Assembly: GCA_008330645.1 (NCBI GenBank)
Contig: VLTN01000012.1
Span: forward strand, 310,001 to 374,000
Source of the DNA: Cafeteria roenbergensis
Taxonomy: Eukaryota; Sar; Bigyra; Bicosoecida; Cafeteriaceae
Reading direction: 5' to 3'
DNA: 64,000 nucleotides
Below the pieces are notes generated by a model. It was not told the origin of the DNA. It saw nothing but the letters and a program-made list of their open reading frames with translations, and made no database searches. The translations under genes and the position numbers were made by a program. This document shows, piece after piece, positions 38,490 through 47,222 of this stretch. Position 1 is the first letter of the stretch, and every line of letters begins with the position of its first letter.

Positions 38490-39680
38490 TCACTTGCGCG
38501 TTCGCCTCTTGCCCTTGCCCTTGGTGGTGCTCGTGCGCCGCGTGCCGAAAAACTCGTGCTTCCGCCCCTTGCGCCGCTTGGCCGCCGTCTTGGCCCCGCT
38601 CGCCTGAGCGGCAGAGTCGGCGACGACATCGCCGTCCGCGCCCGCGGCGCTCGGCGGCGGCGCTTGTTCTACGTCCTCAAAGGCGAGGAGTCGCTCAACC
38701 TCGTGCCCGCTCACAAGTGCGCCGCCCATGCTGTCGAAGGCCGAGTCGACGTGCTGGAGCAGCACCGCGTCGCTCGCCATTGCCTCCACGCGCGCTTCGG
38801 TGGCGCCCAGAGCCAGCACCAGGTGGGTGCAGCATGGGACGATGGCACCAGCAAACCGCTGCCCTTGCAGGTCCAGCAGCACGCCGTCGCTCGCCGTAGT
38901 GAGCCGCCCGATGGCGCCGACGTCGCCCTCCAGGTCCACCTCTCCCCCAGTCATGTGCACCAGCGCGGTGGAGTGCCGCTCCGGCGCCCGCGAAAGCAGC
39001 GACGAAGGGAGCACCACGGGGAGGCGGTCGGGGAGCAGCGCCCTGCCGCCCCTCGACCGCGGCTTCGCGGCGGAGGCCTTGGACCGGGCGGACGAGGCAG
39101 CCGCCCCAGCCGCTTTGCCCGAGGGCGTCGTAGACGCCGCCTCCCCCGCGGGAGCAGGCTCGCGCTTCTTCGCGTCTCGCCGCCCTGCGCTGCCAGAAGG
39201 CGCCTGGCCTCCTGTGGACGGCCTCTTGGGCGGAGCCCGCGCCGCCGGCTTGGGCGTAGGAGTCGCCCGGCCCCCACGGCCGCGACCGGCAGGCAGTGGC
39301 TTGGACGCCTCGGCCTCGTCCGCCGAGAACTCGCTGTCGTCGCCAGCTGCCAGGGAAGAGGCTTCGGACTCGCTGCTGGACTCGGGCGAGTCGGGGCGCG
39401 GGCGCTTGGGCTCTGATCCACGATCAGCCCTGCCAGCAGCGCCCGCCGACGGCGTCTCCGGCGCGTCACCCGCTGCCGCAGGACGGGGCCGCTTTCCGCC
39501 GCGGGCCCGCGCCCCTGGCGGAGGCGACGCAGGCCCGGACAAGGACGAGACAAGTTCAAATGCGGGAGCGGCTGCAGGCTTTGGGCGCCGCCGGGGTGCC
39601 GGCTTCCTTGCAGATGTCGGCGGCTTGCGCCGGTGGGGCGAGCCGCCGCTGTCATCGCTCGAGAATTCAAACACGTCCAT
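38490..39680 (-). CDS. BIN4: BIN4/MID-like DNA-binding protein (topoisomerase VI-associated)
   Basis: 396 aa, one exon from ATG 39680. The conserved part (residues ~225-320) reads LPVVLPSSLLSRAPERHSTA, then VDLEGDVGAIGRLTTASDGV, LLDLQGQRFAGAIVPCCTHL, VLALGATEARVEAMASDAVL. It aligns block by block with Arabidopsis BIN4 (DLSGDMGAVGRV, LDLKG, IIPSRTF, GQTEAKIEAIMND). BIN4 is a subunit of the plant topoisomerase VI complex needed for endoreduplication. The N-terminus has acidic Ser/Asp/Glu patches and SPxR-type basic DNA-contact stretches. The C-terminus is Lys/Arg-rich (AKRRKGRK, KGKGKRRTRK), also as in BIN4. Function as a decatenation cofactor is inferred from the family. Confidence 0.75.
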   Translation of the reverse strand: MDVFEFSSDDSGGSPHRRKPPTSARKPAPRRRPKPAAAPAFELVSSLSGPASPPPGARARGGKRPRPAAAGDAPETPSAGAAGRADRGSEPKRPRPDSPESSSESEASSLAAGDDSEFSADEAEASKPLPAGRGRGGRATPTPKPAARAPPKRPSTGGQAPSGSAGRRDAKKREPAPAGEAASTTPSGKAAGAAASSARSKASAAKPRSRGGRALLPDRLPVVLPSSLLSRAPERHSTALVHMTGGEVDLEGDVGAIGRLTTASDGVLLDLQGQRFAGAIVPCCTHLVLALGATEARVEAMASDAVLLQHVDSAFDSMGGALVSGHEVERLLAFEDVEQAPPPSAAGADGDVVADSAAQASGAKTAAKRRKGRKHEFFGTRRTSTTKGKGKRRTRK

Positions 39681-40013
39681 CCCCCGGGCGCCGTCCGGTG
39701 CGCTTGCGGGGGGGGGGGGTGCGAGCCGGGGTGTTGCACGCAGCCGGCGCAGGGCTCTGCCCGCGACGGCAACCAAGCGCGAAAACAAAGCAAAAGCAAG
39801 CGAAATTGCGCGCCGGTCGGCTCCTCGTACCAGCACCGGGGCACTCCGCGCGACCCGTCCGCTCGGGCCGCAAGAAAGAGCTCGTACCGCCTGCCCTGCG
39901 CAGAGCGACCGCAGCTGCTCGCGCCACCGGCCCCGGCGGAGCCGACGAGTGGTTCGCTTGCTGACTTCGAGCGGCCGGCCAGCCGTCCTTCGTCAGCGCC
40001 AGCGCCCGTAGCG
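39681..40013. promoter_or_regulatory. Shared promoter region, BIN4-like / zinc-finger SDR
   Basis: 333 bp. GGCAGAGC is on the minus strand at 39754-39761, 74 bp from the BIN4 ATG; a one-mismatch copy CGCAGAGC at 39899-39906 lies 108 bp from the SDR ATG. There is a G run at about 39709-39719. Confidence 0.5.
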
Positions 40014-42641
40014 ATGGACTCGTCCGACGACGAGGGACCGTCAATGTTCTCGGTGTCGGTGCCGGACCCGGCCGAGGACGAGGAGATGGTCGCTGCCCAG
40101 GCGGCCTGCATTCTGTCTGCAGACGACGTGGCCACGGCAACGCGCGTGCTGCGCACACTGGCCGACACGAGCGCGATGAGCGAGGACGATGCTGGCTCGG
40201 TGGCGCTGCGGGACCTTCGGCAGGCGCTCGTGTCGGCCCACACGCGCCTGAAGAAGCGCTTCTTCGGCGGAACCAGCGTCGGCGTCCACGCCACTCGCAC
40301 CATGCTCAAGCGGCGCATGCGCGCGGAGGAGCAGCGGCAGAAGATGCTGGACCGCCGCTTCGTGGACAACACGGGCCTGCGCCGCTCCCGCATCCAGAAG
40401 ATGGCCGAGCTCGAGGGAGAGCACGGCGGGGCCGTGCCGATGCTGCTCGACGGCGTTACCGACCGCGCTGGCGATGACGACGAGGTGGCGGCGTCGAGCC
40501 TGAGCATGGCCCTGGAGGACGCGGCGCCGGCGGCAGAGGGGGTCCTCACCACTGCAGCCGCGGCGTCGGCGACGGCCGAAACCGGCGCTGGCGCTGGCGC
40601 TGTGGCCGGGGGCGCGGAAGGCGCCGCCTTCGTGACCGCCGCCGAGGCCGACCTCGAGGACCTCGCGGCGCGGCGCGCCCTGGTGGGCCAGGAGAGCGGT
40701 GCGGTTCACGCGCTCAAGGCGATGGATGCCGTGGCCGAGGCCGCCGCGCGCGCTGCCGAGCAGGCGCTGCCGGAGACCGCGACGGAGGAGGAGCGCGAGG
40801 CCGCTCGCATCCAGGCAGTGCTCGCCGCCGCGTCGACGGCGGGCGCAGGGGAGAGCGAGCGCGTGCTCCACTCGCCGCGGGCCTGCTACCGTTGCCGCGC
40901 ACGCTTCGTCCGCCTTCACCACTTCTACGCATCAATGTGCCCCGCCTGCGCCGACATCTGCTGGGCGAAGCGGCGCCAGACCACCGACCTCACCGGCCGC
41001 ATCGGTATCGTCACCGGCGCGCGCGTCAAGATCGGGTACCACGCGGCCATGCGCCTCCTCCGCTGCGGCGCCGACGTCATCGTCGTCACCCGCTTCCCCA
41101 CTGACTGCGCCCGCCGCTACGCCAACGAGAAGACGGCCTCTGCCTTCGCCGGCCGCCTCCACGTGTACGGCATCGACATGCGGTCCACGCCCCTGCTGGA
41201 GCTGTGGTGCGCGTGGCTCTACCGGCGCTACTCCCACCTGGACATGATTGTGAACAACGCCTGCCAGACCATCCGCCGCCCCCCTGCCTACTACGCCCAC
41301 CTGCTGGACGCTGAGCTCATCGCGCACAAGGCAGCGGGCGCCTCCCTCCCGGCCTCGCAGCGCCGCATGCTCCGCCCCTACTTCGACTTCCTGCACTGGG
41401 CGCAGATCGCCGCAGCGGGGGACCTGGGGGCTGCCGACGCCGCCTGGGAGCGCGTCACGGAGCGCCGCCGCCGCCGCCGCGAGGCCGCTGCCGAGAGCCC
41501 CTCCGCCTTCCTCGCGGGCGCGGCCGTCGCCCCCGGCCTCATCGGGTTCGCGGAGGCCGACGAGGGCCTGCCTGCCGGGGACGAGTGGAGCGACGGGGAC
41601 GGCTGGGGCGCTTTCAGCGCGGGTGCCACGGGGTCCAAGGCCAAGGCTGCAATCGAAGGCGGAGCCGCAGCCGCCGCTTCTCCCGCCGCCGCCGCCGCTC
41701 CTCCCGCCGCCGCCGCCGCCGCCCCCTCCGCGGCCGGCGATGCGGCGGCCGAAGGATCGGCGAGCACCGGCCACCCGTCGGCGCCCATGGAGGGCATTGT
41801 GTCCGCCGCCCCCTCGTCCGGCGTGCCCATCGTGCCGGCGCCGATGCTCAGTCAGATGTCAGCCGCCCCGGAGGACGCCATCACGGACATGCGCCTGTTC
41901 CCTCGCGGGGCGACGGACACGAACGAGCAGCAGGTCGACCTGCGCCGCACCAACTCGTGGATGCTGCGCATGCACGAGGTGTCGTCCACCGAGGCGGCCG
42001 AGGCGTTCACCATCAACGCGCTCGCCCCCTTCGTGATGACCGGAAAGCTGCGCGGGCTCATGATGCGCCCGCCCCCGGAGGGAAACCCGACGTACGGCCA
42101 GGGCTGCTCGCCGGTCCTGGACGCGCTCGGCCGGCGCTCTGCTGCGTGGAAGCGCGACGTGTCGGGCGACGACTCGTCGGCTCTCGCAGCTGCCCGCGCA
42201 GCGCTTGACTCGGGCAAGGCTGGAGGCGAGATGGACTACTCGACCTGGGAGGTCAGGCCGGACCGCTTCGTGGTGCAGGTGTCTGCGATGGAGGGCAAGT
42301 TCAACAGGCGCAAGCAGCCGACCCACCCTCACACGAACGCTGCCAAGGCGGCCCTCAACATGATGGTGAAGACCTCCGCCAAGGACTACGCCAAGGACCG
42401 CATCTTCATGAACGCTGTGGACACCGGTTGGATCAACCCGGAGCAGCCCGTGGAGCTGGCCAAGGAGATCGCTGCAGCGAACCACTTCCAGACTCCGATC
42501 GACGAGATTGACGCGGCGGCGCGCATTCTCGACCCCATCCTCGCGCCCGTCGAGACCCGCCGTCTCGGCCGCGCGCTGGGGCCGGACAACATGCCGCCGT
42601 GGGGCGTTTTCCTCAAGGAGTTTGCCGAAACCGAATGGTGA
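40014..42641 (+). CDS. Zinc-finger protein with a C-terminal short-chain dehydrogenase (SDR) domain
   Basis: 875 aa, one exon from ATG 40014. The first ~270 residues are helical and acidic without a known domain. A Cys4 zinc-binding element follows (ACYRCRARF ... CPACADICW, residues ~287-312). Next is a Rossmann SDR fold: IGIVTGARVKIGYHAAMRLL (TGxxxxxG nucleotide loop), LHVYGIDMRS, MIVNNACQTI (NNAG-like). A ~250-residue low-complexity insert is followed by VVQVSAMEGKF, then HPHTNAAKAALNMM, where the catalytic YxxxK would be expected. The Tyr position is Thr, so classical SDR catalysis is doubtful. Other protists carry zinc-finger SDR proteins of this kind as far as I recall. Role unknown. Confidence 0.8.
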   Translation: MDSSDDEGPSMFSVSVPDPAEDEEMVAAQAACILSADDVATATRVLRTLADTSAMSEDDAGSVALRDLRQALVSAHTRLKKRFFGGTSVGVHATRTMLKRRMRAEEQRQKMLDRRFVDNTGLRRSRIQKMAELEGEHGGAVPMLLDGVTDRAGDDDEVAASSLSMALEDAAPAAEGVLTTAAAASATAETGAGAGAVAGGAEGAAFVTAAEADLEDLAARRALVGQESGAVHALKAMDAVAEAAARAAEQALPETATEEEREAARIQAVLAAASTAGAGESERVLHSPRACYRCRARFVRLHHFYASMCPACADICWAKRRQTTDLTGRIGIVTGARVKIGYHAAMRLLRCGADVIVVTRFPTDCARRYANEKTASAFAGRLHVYGIDMRSTPLLELWCAWLYRRYSHLDMIVNNACQTIRRPPAYYAHLLDAELIAHKAAGASLPASQRRMLRPYFDFLHWAQIAAAGDLGAADAAWERVTERRRRRREAAAESPSAFLAGAAVAPGLIGFAEADEGLPAGDEWSDGDGWGAFSAGATGSKAKAAIEGGAAAAASPAAAAAPPAAAAAAPSAAGDAAAEGSASTGHPSAPMEGIVSAAPSSGVPIVPAPMLSQMSAAPEDAITDMRLFPRGATDTNEQQVDLRRTNSWMLRMHEVSSTEAAEAFTINALAPFVMTGKLRGLMMRPPPEGNPTYGQGCSPVLDALGRRSAAWKRDVSGDDSSALAAARAALDSGKAGGEMDYSTWEVRPDRFVVQVSAMEGKFNRRKQPTHPHTNAAKAALNMMVKTSAKDYAKDRIFMNAVDTGWINPEQPVELAKEIAAANHFQTPIDEIDAAARILDPILAPVETRRLGRALGPDNMPPWGVFLKEFAETEW

Positions 42642-43134
42642 ATGAGCTGGGCGGCGTTGCGTGCACCGCCCGAGCATGTCGCGTGCCTCGAGCGTGTCGC
42701 CGAAAAAAGCGCGTGCCAGCACGCCCACTCGTTGGGCGCCGCAAACAGCGCCCAGCCCCCACGGCAGTAGCCCAGGCACAGGCAAGACGCAGAGATACAT
42801 CACACACGAAGGCGGGGTCAAGCCTGGGCAAACAAAAACGGCACTGGCGACGCGCCGCGACGAAGAGCCAAGCGACCGAAAACGCACTTGTCACCTTGCA
42901 GGGGTGACGTCCATGCACGACTTCGAAGAAAAGCGCTCCCCGGCCAGGATAACGATAGGGGGTACGCAAGAGGCCGGGGGGAAGGGGGGGTTAAGGGTTG
43001 GGGGGGTCCAGGGTGGAGGCAGCTGCGGGCTCCCGGCGCTGCAAGCGACCAGGCAGCGAGCGACTGCCGAACATTGCTCGAAGCTTCGAGGGCGGCCAGC
43101 GGACGCTCCGCGCTCCCGCCCAGGGCCGGCAGGC
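42642..43134. other. Gene-free 3'-3' spacer with a G-rich patch
   Basis: 493 bp between convergent genes. About 42955-43020 is strongly G-rich on the plus strand, with several runs of 5-8 G close together, able in principle to form a G-quadruplex. I see no gene. Confidence 0.4.
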
Positions 43135-43932
43135 CTACTCAAGGGCAGGGTTGGCGCACAAGCTGGTCCTGGGCGCGCTGGAGTGGGAAATGGCCATGCC
43201 GCTGATTCCGCGGGAGCGGGACGAGGACGGGGTCAGGCTGGAAGACTGCAGCACGAGCATGGTCGTCGGCTCGGGAGCTGCGCACGGGTGGGGAGATCCT
43301 GGGCGCCTTCCGTCGACGCCCTGGTGGCTCTGGGGCGTGTTCATGGCCACCGAGATGGGGTGCATGCCTGACATGCCGCTGATGCCGAGCTGGCGAAGCG
43401 TCGCGCTCGGCGTCCCGCTCGACTGCACGCGGAACATGGACTGCTGCGAGACGGTCTCGGAGCCGAGCCCGGTCCCTGAGCCCCTCAGCCGGAACGAGGG
43501 CGATGTCGACTCGTGCTCCCAAATCCCGAGGGAGGTGGACAGCTGCAGCGGGACCGCAGTTCGCACCCGCGGCTCCTCGGCCGAGGCGGTGACGTCCACG
43601 TCTTCCCCGCCCTCTCTCGCTCCCTCGCTGTCGCGGTGGCTGTTGATCTGGGTCACGTCCTCCTCGGCGCCCTCGCTCGGGTCCGCGGCATGGGGCGAGG
43701 CACGGCTGACGTCCTCCTCTTCGCTGGCGGAGCGCGGCTCGATGGAGGCAACCGGAGAAAGCCGACGGCCGCGGCTCTTGGGATCCGGCGTCCGCGCCAC
43801 GCTCACCATAATGGTGCTCCCGCCAATCTCCGAGCGGGTAGGGGCCTCGCTGGCGTCTCCGGCCTTGCGGTCGGGCTGCGCCGCGCCCGCCGGAGACACA
43901 GGCAGTCTAGTCTTGGAGCCGCAGGCTCCCAT
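43135..43932 (-). CDS. Small, probably N-acylated disordered protein
   Basis: 265 aa. It starts MGACGSKTR: Gly2 with Ser6 and Lys7 is a standard N-myristoylation signal and Cys4 a likely palmitoylation site, so attachment to the plasma or flagellar membrane is expected. The rest is Ser/Glu/Pro-rich and appears disordered, with acidic patches and two related short motifs (LGISGMSGMHPIS and RGISGMAISHS) in the C-terminal half. I recognise no family. The coding call rests on the acylation signal and on its place in a head-to-head pair. Confidence 0.6.
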   Translation of the reverse strand: MGACGSKTRLPVSPAGAAQPDRKAGDASEAPTRSEIGGSTIMVSVARTPDPKSRGRRLSPVASIEPRSASEEEDVSRASPHAADPSEGAEEDVTQINSHRDSEGAREGGEDVDVTASAEEPRVRTAVPLQLSTSLGIWEHESTSPSFRLRGSGTGLGSETVSQQSMFRVQSSGTPSATLRQLGISGMSGMHPISVAMNTPQSHQGVDGRRPGSPHPCAAPEPTTMLVLQSSSLTPSSSRSRGISGMAISHSSAPRTSLCANPALE

Positions 43933-44263
43933 CTCGAGTCGGCAGCGCCGGGGGAAAAGCGTGCAGCCCGCCGGGCAGCGCGCCGGGGCGGTGGGGCCGA
44001 GGCGGGGGCAGAATGCGCTCCCACGAACGCGTTGGTGCAGCTACCGGAGCCTTGCGGGGCTCGCAGTTGCACAGGCGCGCAGAGTGCGGTCAGGGGAGAG
44101 CGGGAAAAGCCCGGCGGGATGCGGCATCGCTCCCCAACCGCCAGGCCAGCGATCGGCCAGGCAGAGCGTGTCGCGACACGGCGCGAACCGGCTCACGCAG
44201 CGCGAGCCGGCTCACGCTGCGACAGGCGCCGGCGCAGCGTGACCCGAGCAGCGCACCCAGCCG
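43933..44263. promoter_or_regulatory. Shared promoter region with octamer and 14-bp palindrome
   Basis: 331 bp. GGCAGAGC at 44160-44167 overlaps the perfect palindrome CGTGTCGCGACACG (44167-44180). Downstream, GCCGGCTCACGC-like units repeat near 44188-44218. It lies ~85-100 bp before the CAMKMT ATG. Confidence 0.5.
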
Positions 44264-46229
44264 ATGGAGACGCCAGGCCCGGCGGCGCAGGCCCTTCGGC
44301 GGGAGTTTCCTCGGGAGTGGGCGGTTGTCTCGTGCGCGCGCGGGGTGCAGGTCCTGCCTCGTGCGTTGCGCTCCAGGCTCCACGCCCGCGCACGGGGGCT
44401 GGCCGAAGCAATCGCTCCGGACGCCGGGGCGGAGGAGCTCGCGGCAGCGCTGCTGGAAGCGTGTCGAGCTGCGCCAGTGGCGCAGCCAGCGCGCCGGGGG
44501 CGGTGGGCAAAGCTGCGGGACGCAGTGACGCGGCGGGGCAACCCCTCAGCGCGCGCTCCGGTGGCACCGCCCGTCAGCCTCGGCTCGGTAGTGCGTGCAA
44601 GCGTCCCTAGCCGGTGCAGTGAAGACGCAGCCCCTCGCCTAGAGGCGGCAGCGCGAGCTGTGGCGCCCGAGTTGCCGCCCCAGCCGCGGGAAGAGGCCGC
44701 TCCCTCGTTCTGCTCGCTCGAGGTGGCCTCAGACTCCGCGGCCGGCAGCTTTCGTGTGCGCACGGCGTGCCTCGCCGAGGCGCCGAGAGCGGTGTCTCTG
44801 GAGGACCTCATGTCGGGGCGAGGCGGCGCTGCCAAAGTCGACAACACAGGCAATGTCCGCGTCTGGCCAGCGGAAGAGGCCCTTGCGGTGCTACTTGCCC
44901 GCTGGCGCGGTCTCAACTTGCTGGGCGCGTGGGGTGGCGCGTCATTGCTCGAGTTCGGGGCGGGAAGGAGCGGTGAGCCCTCGCCATGCCGCTGACGGCC
45001 GAGCGGAGCAGTCGCTCGCTCCCGCCGTCAGGCCAGCGGCGAGCGTCGGCCCCTTGCGGCCTTGGTTCTGCGTGTCTGTTCCGTAGAGTGCGTGACGTGC
45101 TCGCTGCTGCCCCGTGGTCGTTGCTTGCGCGTGGCCTCGTCGGCCCCCCGACAGCTATATTTTGCCAGTTTGGGCGCGACCGACCATTCCCCCACCCCCC
45201 CCCCCCGCAGGTCTGGCGGGACTCGCGCTGGCATCCAGCGCTGCAAGCCGGGAGGAGCCTGCCGGGAGCAACGCGCCGCCCAGAAGCGTTGTCGTCACCG
45301 ACGGCCACCCCCGGGCGGCAGCCGACCTCGCGCGCCAGTGCGCGCTGACGCAGATGCGCTGCGGCCTGCGCTGCCCCCTCAAGGCTGCGACGCTGGTGTG
45401 GACGACAGACCCCCGGCGCTCGCTCGGGAGGCCCAAGGCGGCTCACTTCCCGGCAGGCGCTCCTTCGCCGACGCCTCGGGACGCCGCCGCAGTTGCTGCT
45501 GCGGGGCCCACCGCAGATGCGGCGGCTGAGGCTGCGGCTGGCTCAGGTGCCGCCGCTGCCGCCGCCAAACCCACTGCCACCGCAGTTGCCGCGCCCGAGT
45601 CGGCATCGGCCGCGCTGCCGCCCGCGCCACTGGCGTGTACTGAGGGGCCGCTTTACCTGGGCCCGGCGTCGGTAGACTGCATCCTGGCTGCAGACGTGGC
45701 CTTCTTCGAGAGGTTTCACGATGCCCTCCTTGAGACGGCGGCGCATCTGCTGAAACCGGCGCAGAGCGAGGGCCTGCCTCCCAGAGGCCGCTCCGGTGCT
45801 CAGGCGCCTGACGCGGTCGAAGCCCTCAGCGACGCAAGCCTCGCCGCCGCGGTCACGGCGCCCGGCTCGCTCGTCGTCCTGGCCCCTAGCCGCGGGGGCT
45901 CGCTGGAGCGGCTCGAGCTCGCGGCGCGAGCCTTTCCGGCTCCCGGGAGGGCGGGCGGCGACGGAAGGGTCGGCCCGGGCGGAGAAGCTGGGTCCGGTGC
46001 AGCTGGTGGGGATGTCCACGCCGCCGCCGCCGCCGCCGCCACAGCTGATGTTCCCCCCGCGTTCAGTGTCCGCCGCATCGACGGGGTAGGGCCATGGCTC
46101 AGCGCAGCCGCGCTAGGGGGCGCCCCGATCGAGGGGCATGATGACGCGGCAGCGGGCCCCTTGCAACTGCTCATCATCCAGCGGCTCGCTGACCCTCCGG
46201 TGCCGGGACAGCTTTTGACCGAGAGCTGA
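44264..46229 (+). CDS. CAMKMT: Calmodulin-lysine N-methyltransferase-like protein
   Basis: Class I (METTL21/FAM86-type) methyltransferase; the animal enzyme trimethylates Lys115 of calmodulin. Exons 44264-44972 and 45211-46229, with a 238 bp intron whose 3' end is a long C tract followed by CGCAG; 575 aa. Diagnostic DNTGNVRVWPAEEALAVLLA at residues ~197-216, motif I LLEFGAGRSGLAGLALASSA split by the intron, post-I VVVTDGHPRAAADLARQ, VDCILAADVAFFERFHDALL (motif IV region) and SLVVLAPSRGGSLERLELAA. The order matches human CAMKMT (323 aa). Extra length comes from an Ala/Pro-rich N-terminus and an Ala-rich insert at ~310-360. Confidence 0.87.
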
Positions 46230-46339
46230 CACCCGCTCTCCTCCAGCGACAGGCGCGGGGCAGGGCTGCCAGCGTGCGCACGACCAGCTCGTCCGGCGTG
46301 CCCAGAATATGCGCCCACTGCCCGCGGCTGTGCCCCGAC

Positions 46340-46410
46340 CTGCCCCCTCGACACATCCACGCACCAACACACACAAACGCACGCACACAGACACACACGG
46401 CCGCTCGCGC
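46340..46410. repeat. CA-rich imperfect microsatellite
   Basis: Interrupted CA/CACG dinucleotide tract in the spacer between the CAMKMT and Mrr-like genes. Confidence 0.7.
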
Positions 46411-46456
46411 GTCTCTCCCTCGCGGCCCGTTCCCCCTCCCACCCCCCGCGAGCGGG

Positions 46457-46999
46457 TCACGCTCGCCAGCAGTGGAGGGACACGAGCCCCGACGCAGCAG
46501 CGGTTGCCCCCACGGCCTCGCTCGCATCAGGAAACACCGCGCGCCGGGCAGTGCACTGTTCCTCGTGCGTTGCCCTCGCCACGGTCAGCTGTTGCGGCAG
46601 CCTCATGTGCGCGGGGGCGTTCAGCACGAGGCTTGACGGAAGCGCGTCGCCCTCCCGAAGCACAACCAGCCCCAGCGGCTGGGCTGCAGCCATAGCCCGC
46701 AAGTGCGCCTGCTTGGTGAACCCCTCAGGGCTGGCCAGCAGGCCGAGTGTTTGCCACGACGCAGCGCTCGATTGCGCGTCGGCTACCGAGGCCTCCAGCT
46801 CCCGGACGAACTGCGGCCCGAGACGTTTGCCAAAGTTTTTGCACTGCACCACAATGGACATGTCCCCGAGGTCAGCGAGCACGTCCACACCCCTGTCGTT
46901 GGCCCCGCCGCATCGCACGACGAGCGCGGCCGCTCCTAGCATGCTCTCGAGCACCCTTGCGACGTGCACCTCGTAGCGCATTCCCTTGGCAACGGCCAT
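46457..46999 (-). CDS. Mrr-like (PD-(D/E)XK) nuclease-domain protein, RRG7-like
   Basis: 180 aa from ATG 46999. The domain reads KGMRYEVHVARVLESMLGAA, CGGANDRGVDVLADLGD and SIVVQCKNFGKRLGPQFVRE: a GxD followed ~12-15 residues later by QxK, the catalytic pattern of the Mrr/restriction-endonuclease-like fold. Stand-alone short proteins of this type in fungi (Rrg7) are mitochondrial and needed for respiration. The frame stays open to an ATG at 47167; the added 56 residues are Arg/Ser/Ala-rich and could be a presequence, so that start is a real alternative. It lies downstream of, and on the same strand as, the mitochondrial RNA polymerase. Confidence 0.7.
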   Translation of the reverse strand: MAVAKGMRYEVHVARVLESMLGAAALVVRCGGANDRGVDVLADLGDMSIVVQCKNFGKRLGPQFVRELEASVADAQSSAASWQTLGLLASPEGFTKQAHLRAMAAAQPLGLVVLREGDALPSSLVLNAPAHMRLPQQLTVARATHEEQCTARRAVFPDASEAVGATAAASGLVSLHCWRA

Positions 47000-47124
47000 G
47001 GCTGCCGCGCGCGAGCGGGCGTTCGGACGCCGCGCAGCGACAGGTGCCAGGCTGCGATGAGCGCTTGGGCCTCGAAGCAGAGCAAGTGTTTTTGTTTGGC
47101 AATCGCACACTGCGCTCGCCCACA

Positions 47125-47180
47125 CAGGGAGACACACACTCACACACAGACGCATGCTTGCACTCACACATACAGCGCCG
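47125..47180. repeat. CA-rich imperfect microsatellite
   Basis: A second CA/CACT-rich tract, between the RNA polymerase 3' end and the Mrr-like gene, so that gene is flanked by CA tracts on both sides. Confidence 0.7.
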
Positions 47181-47222
47181 TTTGGCGGGGAAAGCGGGGG
47201 CTTGGCCTCTGGCGCCTGTTGC

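Noticed and set aside
42955-43020. G-rich patch with TTAGGG-like pieces as an interstitial telomere repeat
   Set aside because: No regular repeat unit; best described as G-rich sequence.
44264-44995. First CAMKMT exon read as a complete 243-aa protein
   Set aside because: It would cut motif I of the methyltransferase; splicing at 44973-45210 restores the family sequence.
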